From DASQMT01 sp963835735 (GTDB lineage: Bacteria > Actinomycetota > Thermoleophilia > Solirubrobacterales > Solirubrobacteraceae), in contig CAWIGP010000002.1 in the NCBI GenBank assembly GCA_963835735.1, positions 558,001 to 622,000 on the forward strand: a DNA stretch of 64,000 bases. The letters run 5' to 3'. The position numbers and the translations under genes were made by a program. The notes beneath the pieces were generated by a model that had not been told where the DNA came from, ran no database searches, and was given only the letters and a program-made list of their open reading frames with translations. This document shows, piece by piece, positions 54,412-62,546 of this stretch (the stretch's first letter is position 1; the number at the start of each line of letters is the position of its first letter).

Positions 54412-56330
54412 GTCCACCCCGCGAGCTGCGGCTCGGCCGCCGGGCGCTCGAGCTTCGCGCACTCCGCGCGCGCCGCCGCGGCGAGTTGCGGCATCGAGAC
54501 CGGGCTGCCGGCCTCGGCGGCGAGCACCGCGGCGCGGACGGCGATGTTGCGGATGGTGCCGCCGGTCACGTCGAGGCGGCCGAGCGCGTCGGCGTCGAGC
54601 GCTTCGACCGGCGTCGCAGCGGGGAAGATCCGCAGCCAGATTCCCCGCCGTGCGGCCTCGTCCGGCCGCGGGAACTGGATCACGAAGCGGATCCGCCGCA
54701 GGAACGCCGTGTCGATCGCGCCCTTGAAGTTCGTGGTCAGGATCGCGAGGCCGCGGTAGGCCTCCATCCGCTGCAGCAGGTAGCCGACCTCGATGTTCGC
54801 GTAGCGGTCGTGGCTGTCCTTGACCTCGGTGCGCTTGCCGAAGAGCGCGTCGGCCTCGTCGAAGAGCAGGATCGCGCCGCCCTGGTCGGCGGCGTCGAAC
54901 ACGCGCCGGAGGTTCTTCTCGGTCTCGCCGATGTACTTCGAGACGACCGCCGAGAGATCGATCCGGTAGAGGTCGAGCCGCAGCTCGCGCGCCAGCACCT
55001 CCGCGGCCATGGTCTTCCCGGTCCCGCTCGGGCCTACGAACAGGGCGCTCACGCCGTTGCCGCGGGCGCTCTTGGCCGCGAAGCCCCAGCGCTCGTTGAC
55101 GAGCGCGCGATGACGGACGTGGAGGACGAGGTCGCGGAGCGCGCGCTGCGGGTGCTCGGGGAGCACGAGGTCCTCCCAGCGCCCGGCGGGCTCGACCCGC
55201 TGCGCGAGGTCCTCGAGCCGGGGCCGGGCTCGCGCGCGGCACGCGTCCCAGAGCGCCTCCGCCGTGGGGGTGCCGTCCCCGGCGCGCCCGAGCGCGTCCA
55301 GCCCGGCCGCCCGGATGTCGTCACTAGTGAGGTCGAACTGCTCGACGATGCCCGCGAGACTCCCGTTGAGCTCGGCGGGCGCGAGCGCGCGCCGCCACAG
55401 CTGCTCCTGCTCGACCGCCGGAGGGGCCGCAACGTCGATCCGCGCCAGCGGGCGAGCGGAGACCGGCGCGTCGCGACCGCCGACGGCGACCGCGGCATCC
55501 AGCCGCTCCGCGAACGCCGCCGCCCGGCGCGCGACGTCGGCGGGGTCGGCGTCGTCGCACTCGATCAGCAGCGCGAGCCGGGCCAGCCACGCCTGGCGCT
55601 CCCACAGTCGCACGAGCGTCTCGCGCTCGGCCGGCACGACCGGGAGGTCCGGCGCGGCCAGCGCGCACAGCCCCAAGCCGCACGCCGCGGCCGCGGAGGC
55701 GGCCACGGCCCGGCGCGCGGACGCGTCGCGCCCGCACAGGTACACGACGGGAGGCGGGCCGTCCCGCCGCGGCGCGGCCCAGCGCCGGGCAAGCCGATCG
55801 GCGAGAGCGGCGTGCGACGGCGCGAGCTCCGCAGGCGGCGCGACCGGCTCCACCAGGCCGATCAGTCGCTCGTCGAGATCGCGCGCGCCGGCGAGGAAGT
55901 GCAGCACCACCTCGTCGATCCGCAGGCAGCCGCCGGTCAGCGACTCGCCCGGCAACGGCTGCACCAGTCGCCAGCGGCGCAGCGACCCGCTCGGCGCCAG
56001 CGCGCTCCAGTGCGCGCCCGGCAGGGCCGCGAGCGCCAGGCCGAACGTCGGATGGGAGAGCGCCGGGTCGCCGTGCGCGGCCGCGCAGGCCGCGCCGAAG
56101 CCGCCGTCGAGCTCCATCGCCGCGCACAGCAGCAGCACGTCGCGCTCGAACGCCGAGAGCCCGAAGATCGCGCACAGCGCCTCGAGCTGCGGTGGCGCGC
56201 CGGCCCGCTCCGCGGGCGGCGCGACGTCGTGGTCCGCGGCGTGGGCCTCGAGCAGCGCGCGGACGCGGCCGACCTCGGCCATCAGCAGTCGCTGGTTGTC
56301 CGCCACGACTCGCTCGCCCGCGCCGGTCAT
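54408..56330 (-). CDS. eCIS AAA+ ATPase (Afp15-like)
   Basis: A 640-residue AAA+ protein, intact frame. N-terminal half is a family-specific helical/winged region (LEALCAIFGLSAFERDVLLLCAAMELD). The C-terminal AAA domain has Walker A GPSGTGKT (near 440), Walker B AILLFDEADALFGKR, sensor-1 Asn in LTTNFKGAID and the arginine-finger region RRIRFVIQFPRPDEAAR. Every eCIS carries this ATPase; it acts in assembly or payload loading. ATGA overlap with the DUF4255 gene. Confidence 0.93.
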   Translation of the reverse strand: MTGAGERVVADNQRLLMAEVGRVRALLEAHAADHDVAPPAERAGAPPQLEALCAIFGLSAFERDVLLLCAAMELDGGFGAACAAAHGDPALSHPTFGLALAALPGAHWSALAPSGSLRRWRLVQPLPGESLTGGCLRIDEVVLHFLAGARDLDERLIGLVEPVAPPAELAPSHAALADRLARRWAAPRRDGPPPVVYLCGRDASARRAVAASAAAACGLGLCALAAPDLPVVPAERETLVRLWERQAWLARLALLIECDDADPADVARRAAAFAERLDAAVAVGGRDAPVSARPLARIDVAAPPAVEQEQLWRRALAPAELNGSLAGIVEQFDLTSDDIRAAGLDALGRAGDGTPTAEALWDACRARARPRLEDLAQRVEPAGRWEDLVLPEHPQRALRDLVLHVRHRALVNERWGFAAKSARGNGVSALFVGPSGTGKTMAAEVLARELRLDLYRIDLSAVVSKYIGETEKNLRRVFDAADQGGAILLFDEADALFGKRTEVKDSHDRYANIEVGYLLQRMEAYRGLAILTTNFKGAIDTAFLRRIRFVIQFPRPDEAARRGIWLRIFPAATPVEALDADALGRLDVTGGTIRNIAVRAAVLAAEAGSPVSMPQLAAAARAECAKLERPAAEPQLAGWT

Positions 56331-57596
56331 GGGATCGTGAGGGTCGGTTGGGCGAAGCGCTCCTGCTCGAGCTCGAGCAGGCTCTCGGCGCCGTCGACCT
56401 GGATGCGCACGAGGTAGGTGCCGGCCGCCACGCCGGCGATCAGGACCTCGACCGGGTCGTCCTCGTTCACGCGCGCGGGCGCGCGGAAGCTGTACGACTG
56501 CCCTCCGCCGGCCGCGTCGAGCAGCAGCACGACCCGCTGGCCCGCGCCGATCGGCGGCTCGGCGGTCACGGTCACCGTCGCCGAGCGCGGCTCGGTCGCC
56601 GGTTCCCTCGACGTCGCCGACGGCGGCCGACTCCAGCGACGGGCGCAGCACGAAGGGCACGACGTTGGACTCCGAGCCGGTGTGCGGCTCGGGCGGCGTC
56701 CCGAGCTCCAGCAGGTGCACCACCTGCGCGCCGTGCACACCGGCGCGCAGCGCCCCGGGCGCGAACGGCGGCGAGCCCAGCACGACGCGGATCTCCGCGC
56801 CCAGGATCGCGTCGGGCTCGGGCTCCGCGACCGCGGTGCCGATCCGCACCCGTGTGAGGTCCGCGCGCAGCCGCTGCCCGCGCAGGACGAGCGTCGTGCC
56901 GGAGACGATCGGCTCGCCCGGCCCGTCTGCGGCCTCGACCCGCTCGACGAGCGGCCGGCTGATCGGGAGCGTCGTAGAGGTTGCGCGCGCGGACGGGCAG
57001 CGTCGGCCGGGCCGTGAGCTCCGCCTCGATCACGACCACGCTCGCGCGGTAGGCGACCGACAGGACGTAGCGGACCCTGAACAGCGTCGACCAGAGCTTC
57101 GAGAGCTCCTCGAGGTTGAGCAGGATCGGCGTGAAGCTGACGTGCTCGACCTGATCGCCGAGATCCGTCGTGCTGAGGTAGTGGCGCGGGTCCGTGAGAC
57201 TCGGCCCCGGCAGCGGCGTCGACGATCGCCTGGACGGCTGCGGCGGTCACGCGCGGGCGCGCCTGCAGCGCGGTCACCGCCCCGCCGAGCAGGCGCTGCG
57301 GCTCGAGGATCGACTCGTCGCCGTAGAACGAGACCAGGTAGTGCAGCTCGAGCGCGACCTGGGGGCCGCTGCCGCAGCTCCCCGCCGGAGTCCCGCGTCG
57401 GGAGGTCCGCGTTGCGCAGGAACGCGTTCGGTCCGACCTGGTAGAGGAAGACGTTGACCTCCGGAGACGGCTGGCCGTCGTCCTTCTCGTCGGGGCGCAG
57501 CATCGTGACCCTGGCACCCGCCACGGAACCGAGCCCGCCCTGGACGATGTCGCCGAGGACGACGGTCGTCGTCGCGATCGCCAGCGAGTTGCTCAC
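56327..57596 (-). CDS. DUF4255 (Pvc16 N-terminal domain) protein with IPT/Ig-like C-terminus (several frame breaks)
   Basis: About 420 residues; the eCIS tail-terminator/cap family. N-terminus SNSLAIATTTVVLGDIVQGGL, VTMLRPDEKDDGQPSPEVNVFLYQVGPNAFLRNADLP; then LHYLVSFYGDESILEPQRLLGGAVTAL and VSFTPILLNLEELSKLWSTLF across frame breaks (near 57380, 57215, 56985, 56600). The C-terminal half is Ig/TIG-like (LVLRGQRLRADLTRVRIG; VNEDDPVEVLIAGVAAGTYLVRIQVDG). GTG start in a GTGA overlap. Confidence 0.8.
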
Positions 57597-58473
57597 GACC
57601 CCCGCCTCCGGGCTCCGGACGCCAGGTAGTCCTCGAGGCTCAGCAGCGGCTCGCGGGGCCGGGGACGGGAGGGGCGCGCGGGCTCGGCCGGCGCACGGAC
57701 CTCGACTCGGCCGATGTGGACGTGGACGATCGGCTCGGCGGGCGGCGGGCCGGCGGGCGAGGAAGCGGTCCGCCCGAGCGGCGGCGCCCCGGCGGAGCGG
57801 CGCGTCCCCGGCCCGGATGGGCGCGGCGGTCTCCGGCAGGGTCGCGGGCTGGCGTTCCGGCGCGCGTCGGCGGTGGACCGTGCGGTGGTGCGACCGGCGG
57901 GGCGGTCGCGGCGACGACGGTTGTGGCGCGTACTTCGCTCGGAGGCTCGACGGCCGCCGGCTGACCGGACGGCGGCGACGGCAGCCGGGCCTCGACCACG
58001 CGGGCGGCGCGCGCCGCGCGAGCATCGCCGGGCCGCCGCGGCTCCGGCGCCACCGCGCCCGGCCTCGGCTCCGGCTCCGGCCCCGGCTCCGGCTCTGGTC
58101 CCGGCTCCGCGGCGCGCTGCGCCGGGGATCGCGCAGCCGCTGCGGACTCCGGCAGCGGCACCGTCGGCAACCCGCGTGCCCCCGGCATGGCCGCGGCCGC
58201 CGCCGGCTCGGCCGCGACGGGCGCCGCGGTGTCGCGCGCCGCGCGCGGCGCTCCGCGCGGCGATGCGGCGACGAGATCCGCGGCGACGTCCGGCGGCGCC
58301 GCTTCGCGAACCACCTCCGCCTGGGCGGGCTCGGCCGCCCACTCTGCCCGCTCCGGCGCCGGCACCGCCGGCGGGCCCGGGCCGCCCGGCTCGAACCGCG
58401 CGGCCGTCCGCGGCCGCAGGACGTCGCCGACGCCGAGCGCGCGACCGACGAGGTCGCCGAGGTGGTCGCTCAC
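57593..58473 (-). CDS. Conserved Pro-rich eCIS protein with IGRVEVRA C-terminal motif (frame break)
   Basis: About 293 residues. A helical N-terminal peptide (SDHLGDLVGRALGVGDVLRPR) leads to a long Ala/Pro/Glu-rich, probably disordered region, and a short conserved C-terminus IVHVHIGRVEVRAPAEP followed by LLSLEDYLASGARR. Such a motif recurs in eCIS clusters next to the DUF4255 gene. The frame breaks near 57830. Possible scaffold, chaperone or tape-measure-like spacer; not assigned. GTG start in a GTGA overlap with the zinc-ribbon gene. Confidence 0.72.
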
Positions 58474-59173
58474 GCTCCTGCGAGCTCCAGGTACGCTGCC
58501 CGTCGGTGGGCGCTCATCGCGAGCACGTCGTGCTCGGTGCCAGCCGTAGGCGGAGGCGAGCGCGTGCACCTCTCCGACGAGCCGCAGGGCACACGCGTCG
58601 ATCTCCGCGCTCAGGAACGAGGCGATGTCGAACGGCAGCACCCACTCGTGGCCGCACTCCGGGCAGGTCAGCGCGACCTCGACAAGCGCGCCGGGGTCCG
58701 CCTCGGCGAGCCGGGCGGCGACCGCGCGCGCCGCCGCCTCGTCCAGCGGCGTCCGCCGTCGCCGAGCACGCAGCGCTCGAGCACGAGCGCGCGCCCCGCC
58801 GTGACGTCGCCGGTGGCGGCCGCCACGACGAGGTCGTCCGCCGTCGGCAGCCGCAAGCGCGGACCCGCCCGCCGGCCTCGACGGTGGGCGGCTCGTCGAG
58901 TCGGCGGGATCCGCCGCGCCGCGGACGGCGTCCGCGGTGAGCGCGACGTCGAGCTGCTCGCCGCAGGCGGGGCACGCGGCGATCGCGGCGAACGCGGGCC
59001 CGAACGTGCGCTCGCGCAGCTCCAGCAGCCGCGCGTCGCGCGTCGCCGACCGGCAGCGCGCCCGGCGCCGCGTGCCCGGCGGCCGCGAGCAGCGCCACCG
59101 CGCGCTCGCCGGGCGAGGCGCCGCGACCGCGCTCCCAGACACCCAGGAGCTCGATGGCCGAGAGCACGTGCAT
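58470..59173 (-). CDS. Zinc-ribbon baseplate-associated eCIS protein (several frame breaks)
   Basis: About 232 residues. MHVLSAIELLGVWERGRG and LLELRERTFGPAFAAIAACPACGEQLDVALTAD in the N-terminal half; LPTADDLVVAAATGDVTAGRALVLERCV in the middle; then LVEVALTCPECGHEWVLPFDIASFLSAEID and VHALASAYGWHEHDVLAMSAHRRAAYLEL. The CPAC and CPEC pairs form a zinc ribbon. The layout matches the small T4-baseplate-related protein seen after the tube gene in eCIS. At least three frame breaks (near 59060, 58760-58880 and 58545). Starts 13 bases after the tube gene. Confidence 0.72.
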
Positions 59174-59185
59174 CGTCCGCCCGGC

Positions 59186-59717
59186 CTACGCGGCCGGCTC
59201 GCTGAAGCTCGGCTCAGTGGGCTCGGTCACGTCGTAGTCGCGCTCCCAGCCCTCGTTCTCGAGCTTGATCGTCTGGATCGCCACCGCGTCCGCATTCGCG
59301 TCGAGGTCCGGCAGCGCCTGGAACTCGGAGACCCAGCAGCGAAAGACCTTGAAGGCGAGCGCGACCTGGCCCGCCTCGTTGTAGACCTCGATGATCACGT
59401 CCTTGCGGAAGTCCTTGAGCGAGACCTCGGCGCCGAGTCCCGAGCCGAAGTTCCAGACCTTGTTCGCCCACAGCCTCGAACTCGGTGTCGTGGGTGATGC
59501 CGCGCTCGAGCGTGATCGCGTCGTACTCGGTGCGGCCGGGCGACTTGCGCGAGGTCGCTCGGATCGCCGCCCTCGCGATGGGTCACCGGCGTCGTGGTGC
59601 GCTTGAGCGGCGCCGATCTTGCTCACCCCGGCGACGTAGCGGCCGTCCCACTTGATCCGGAACTTGAAGTTCTTGTACGGGATCGAACCGGCTTGCGTTC
59701 ACGCTGAACTGGGCCAT
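59186..59717 (-). CDS. eCIS inner tube protein (four frame breaks)
   Basis: About 175 residues of the T4 gp19/Hcp-like tube family, the hollow shaft driven through the target. Read across breaks near 59687, 59613, 59553 and 59468, the product begins MAQFSVNA, then DPYKNFKFRIKWDGRYVAGVSKIG, VTHREGGDPSD, RTEYDAITLERGITHD, FEAWANKVWNFGSGLGAEVSLKDFRKDVIIEVYNE-type and FKVFRCWVSEFQALPDLDANADAVAIQTIKLENEGWERD. These are exactly the conserved tube blocks in order. Removing one base at each site restores the frame, which argues for sequencing insertions. Only one tube gene is visible. Confidence 0.85.
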
Positions 59718-59727
59718 CGCATCTCTC

Positions 59728-61243
59728 CTATGCCGCGACCTGGCCGGCCATCTGCTGGATCTTCAGGACGACGAACTCCGCCGGCTTGAGCGGCGCGAAG
59801 CCGACGACGATGTTCACGACGCCGGCGTCGATGTCCGCCTGCGTCGTCGTCTCCGCGTCGACACTTCACGAAGTACGCCTGCGCGGGGGTCGTGCCCTGG
59901 AACGCGCCCTGGCGGAACAGGCCGTTCAGGAACGCGCCCACGTTGAGCCGGATCTGGCCCCACAGCGCCTCGTCGTTGGGCTCGAAGACGACCCACTTGA
60001 GGCCGCGGAACAGCGTCTCCTCGATGAACAGCGCCGTGCGCCGCACGGCGATGTACTTCCACTGGTCGGCGAACGCGTCGGCGCCTCGCGAGCGTGCGCG
60101 CCCCCCACACGACGGTGCCGATCAGCGGGAACGTGCGCAGCGCGTTGATCCCGAGCGGGTTGAGGTCGCCGTTCTCGCCGTCGGTGAGCAGGTAGGACAG
60201 CCCGCTCACGCCGGCGATGCGCGCCTCGGTGCCGGCCGCCGCCTTCCAGGTCCCGCGCTGCGCGTCCGTGCGGGCGAACACGCCCGCGACCGCCCCGCTC
60301 GGCGCGAACTCCTCGATCAGGTTGTCCTTGAGCGGGTTCGGCGCCAGCAGCCGGGGGAAGAAGAGGGCGGCGTTCTCGTCGGCGAGGTTGAGCGTCGCCT
60401 GGAAGTCCTGCACCGCGGGCGCGTCGACGGCGCTGGACGGCGGGTCGACGAGGAGCATCGCCCGCCGGCCCGCCGAGCGCAGGTAGCTCGCCGCATCGCC
60501 GAACGTGGCGGCGGCGAGGTCGGTGTCCTCGGTCAGCGGCGGGAGGCACAGCAGGTTGAAGATGTCGGTCGCGTCGAGCGCCCGGATGCCCGCGCGCCCG
60601 GATGGCGGCGCCACGTCGGCGTCGCGGATCAGGCCGCCGTCGTCGCCGTCGGCGAACGCGACCGGGTCGGTCGTGTCCTCGGGCATCTGCGTCGGGCACG
60701 GTCCCGCGCGACCCTCGCGAAGCGCGATCGCTGCTCGAGCATCGTCTCCACGAAGCGGGCGAGCCCGGCGTCACGGAGAGGTTGCGCAGCGTCTCGCTGT
60801 CGCCGGTCTCGCCGTCGACGAGCGTGAGGTTGAACAGCGTCGCGGCGTCGAGGGAGTCGTGGTCGACCGCGACGGTCAGCTGATTGCCCCAGGCGCCGGG
60901 ACTCGACGCCTCCAGCTCGAGGTCGTCGGCGGTCCCCGGGAGCGTCGGCCTTCGCGGCCGCGGCCAGGGTCGCCACGCCCCGCGTGACGCGCACGATCAC
61001 CGCCTCGCGGCCACCGTTGTCGAAGTACTGGCGGACCGCGAAGCTCATCCGGCTCTCTTGCCACAGGCCCCCGAACAGCCGGTCGTAGTCCGCGAAGGAG
61101 TGGATGACGACGGGCTCGTCGACAGGCCCCTTGCGGGCGCGGCCGACGAACGCCGTCGTCGAGGTGCTGACGCCGATGATCGGGCGGACGCCGCTCGGCA
61201 GTTCCTCGATGTAGACGCCGGGAAAGGTGAGCTCGGCGGGCAC
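59728..61243 (-). CDS. eCIS contractile sheath protein (five frame breaks)
   Basis: About 503 residues of the phage tail-sheath family. N-terminus FPGVYIEELPSGVRPIIGVSTSTTAFVGRA and YDRLFGGLWQESRMSFAVRQYFDNGG (inner-strand donor region); middle VAFADGDDGGL, LDATDIFNLLCLPPL; C-terminus SYLLTDGENGDLNPLGINALRTFPLIGTVVWGARTLA, RRTALFIEETLFRGLKWVVFEPNDEALWGQIR-type and VGFAPLKPAEFVVLKIQQMAGQ. These are diagnostic of sheaths. Breaks fall near 60943, 60775, 60710, 60085 and 59860; four look like one extra base and one like a missing base. GTG start behind GGAGG. Confidence 0.87.
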
Positions 61244-61317
61244 TGGGCCTCCTCGATGGGCGATCTGGGGTCGCGGCGGATCGAGCGGCAGTCTCCTGCC
61301 GGGCCGTCACGCCAGCG

Positions 61318-61521
61318 TCACGCCGCCGTATCCGCGGAGACCGCGTCCAGCCAGCGGCGCACGATCGCCAGGACGTCCTCGGTACTCGCCGCCGCCGTCG
61401 TCTGCTCCCGGCCCTGCTCCACGTCGTCCACCCACGTCACGCGCACTCGCAGGCCCGCAGGTCCGGCGTCCTCGCGCCATGCGCGCACCACGAGCACGGC
61501 AACGCGCTCAGAAGCGGGCAT
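61318..61521 (-). CDS. Small conserved eCIS-adjacent protein (67 aa)
   Basis: A 67-residue protein upstream of the sheath gene. Beta-rich first half (RVAVLVVRAWREDAGPAGLRVRVTWVDDV) and a helical end (TEDVLAIVRRWLDAVSADTAA). Reading frame intact and codon use typical. No family assigned with confidence; similar short genes occur before sheath genes in other clusters, so a part in regulation or assembly is possible. Confidence 0.6.
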   Translation of the reverse strand: MPASERVAVLVVRAWREDAGPAGLRVRVTWVDDVEQGREQTTAAASTEDVLAIVRRWLDAVSADTAA

Positions 61522-61556
61522 GGCGGGCAGCGTGGCAGAACGCCGTTACCTGATCG

Positions 61557-62390
61557 TCACGGCGCCGGCAGCCCGGCCACGAGCGCCCGCATGGCGCCCG
61601 ACGGAGCGAGGCCCAGCTGGCGGTCCAGCAGCGCCACGAAGAGGCGGTACTGCCGCAGCGCCTCACCCGCGTTGCCGTCCGCGAGGTGCGCGCGCACCAG
61701 CGCGCGGTGCGCGCTCTCGCGCAGTGGCTCGGCGGCCACCGCTGCGAGCCCGGCCTCGGCGGCCTCGGCGTGCCGTCCCGTGCGGCTGAAGCGGTCGCAG
61801 AGCGCCTCGAGCGCAAGCAGCCGCAGCTGCCGGAAGCGCTCGCGCTCGATGATCAGCCATTCGTCGTACCAGTCGGGCAGCAGGTCGCCGGCGTCGGCCA
61901 GGCAGGCGAGGTCGTCCGGCTGCGCCGCGAGGCCGTCCCGCAGCAGTGCGCGCGCACGATCGCGGGCCCTGTGCAGGTCGACCCGGACGTTCGCCGCCAG
62001 GCCGACGTGCGTGCTGGTCGGGTGCGCCAGCTCGTGCCCCGCGACGCGCGCCCGCCACAGCGTCGTCCTCAGCGACGCGTGCGCGCGCGCCTCGCTCGAT
62101 CGCAGCCACAGCTGTCCCGCCACGAACGCCCGCATGACCGGCCGCGGCTGAAGCGCCAGGAACGCGACGAGCCGCTGGGGTCCCAGCGGGAGCTCGAGCA
62201 CGGCCCCGTCGCAACTGACCTCGAAGCCCCCCAGCAGCAGCACGCACAGCGTCGGCTGATCGGCCCGCGGCGCTCGGCGCCCGTCGGCCACGACGGGCGC
62301 GGGGGCATGCGATGTCGACGCGAAGCTCACGCTCCTCGGCACTGGGGGGTCGGATGGAGAGCCGCCTCGGCCGGCGCCGGCGCGGCTCAC
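61557..62390 (-). CDS. BTAD/SARP-type transcriptional regulator
   Basis: About 277 residues. N-terminal OmpR-like winged helix (LCVLLLGGFEVSCDGAVLELPLGPQRLVAFLAL, LWLRSSEARAHASLRTTLWRAR) followed by a bacterial transcriptional activation domain of TPR-like helices (DWYDEWLIIERERFRQLRLLALEALCDRF, AHLADGNAGEALRQYRLFVALLDRQLG). This matches SARP-family activators without the ATPase. It is the only regulator in the cluster and probably activates the injection-system operon. The GTG start has no clear ribosome-binding site; a start further in is possible because the first 30 residues are low-complexity. Confidence 0.85.
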   Translation of the reverse strand: MSRAGAGRGGSPSDPPVPRSVSFASTSHAPAPVVADGRRAPRADQPTLCVLLLGGFEVSCDGAVLELPLGPQRLVAFLALQPRPVMRAFVAGQLWLRSSEARAHASLRTTLWRARVAGHELAHPTSTHVGLAANVRVDLHRARDRARALLRDGLAAQPDDLACLADAGDLLPDWYDEWLIIERERFRQLRLLALEALCDRFSRTGRHAEAAEAGLAAVAAEPLRESAHRALVRAHLADGNAGEALRQYRLFVALLDRQLGLAPSGAMRALVAGLPAP

Positions 62391-62546
62391 CGAGGCTCGC
62401 CCAGGAGGACGGGCGCTGTCAACCCCGGCGAGACGACGAGTGCACCAACGGGCATCGATGCTTCTTGCCTCACGAGCCGCTCACGCGACCACGGCGTCGA
62501 TCTGTCGCGGCGACGAATGTCCGCGTACGGACGTCTCCGCGAGGCG
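62391..62546. other. Intergenic region between the HNH effector and the BTAD regulator
   Basis: About 156 bases with no gene. On the minus strand a perfect TTGACA (near 62418-62423) lies about 30 bases before the regulator start, but no good -10 hexamer follows at 16-18 bases. No strong hairpin is seen. Confidence 0.3.

Noticed and set aside
41828..61243. Programmed frameshifting as explanation for the broken eCIS genes
   Set aside because: There are about 20 sites with no shared slippery sequence or downstream structure, and outside genes show the same kind of break; one-base sequence errors explain them better.
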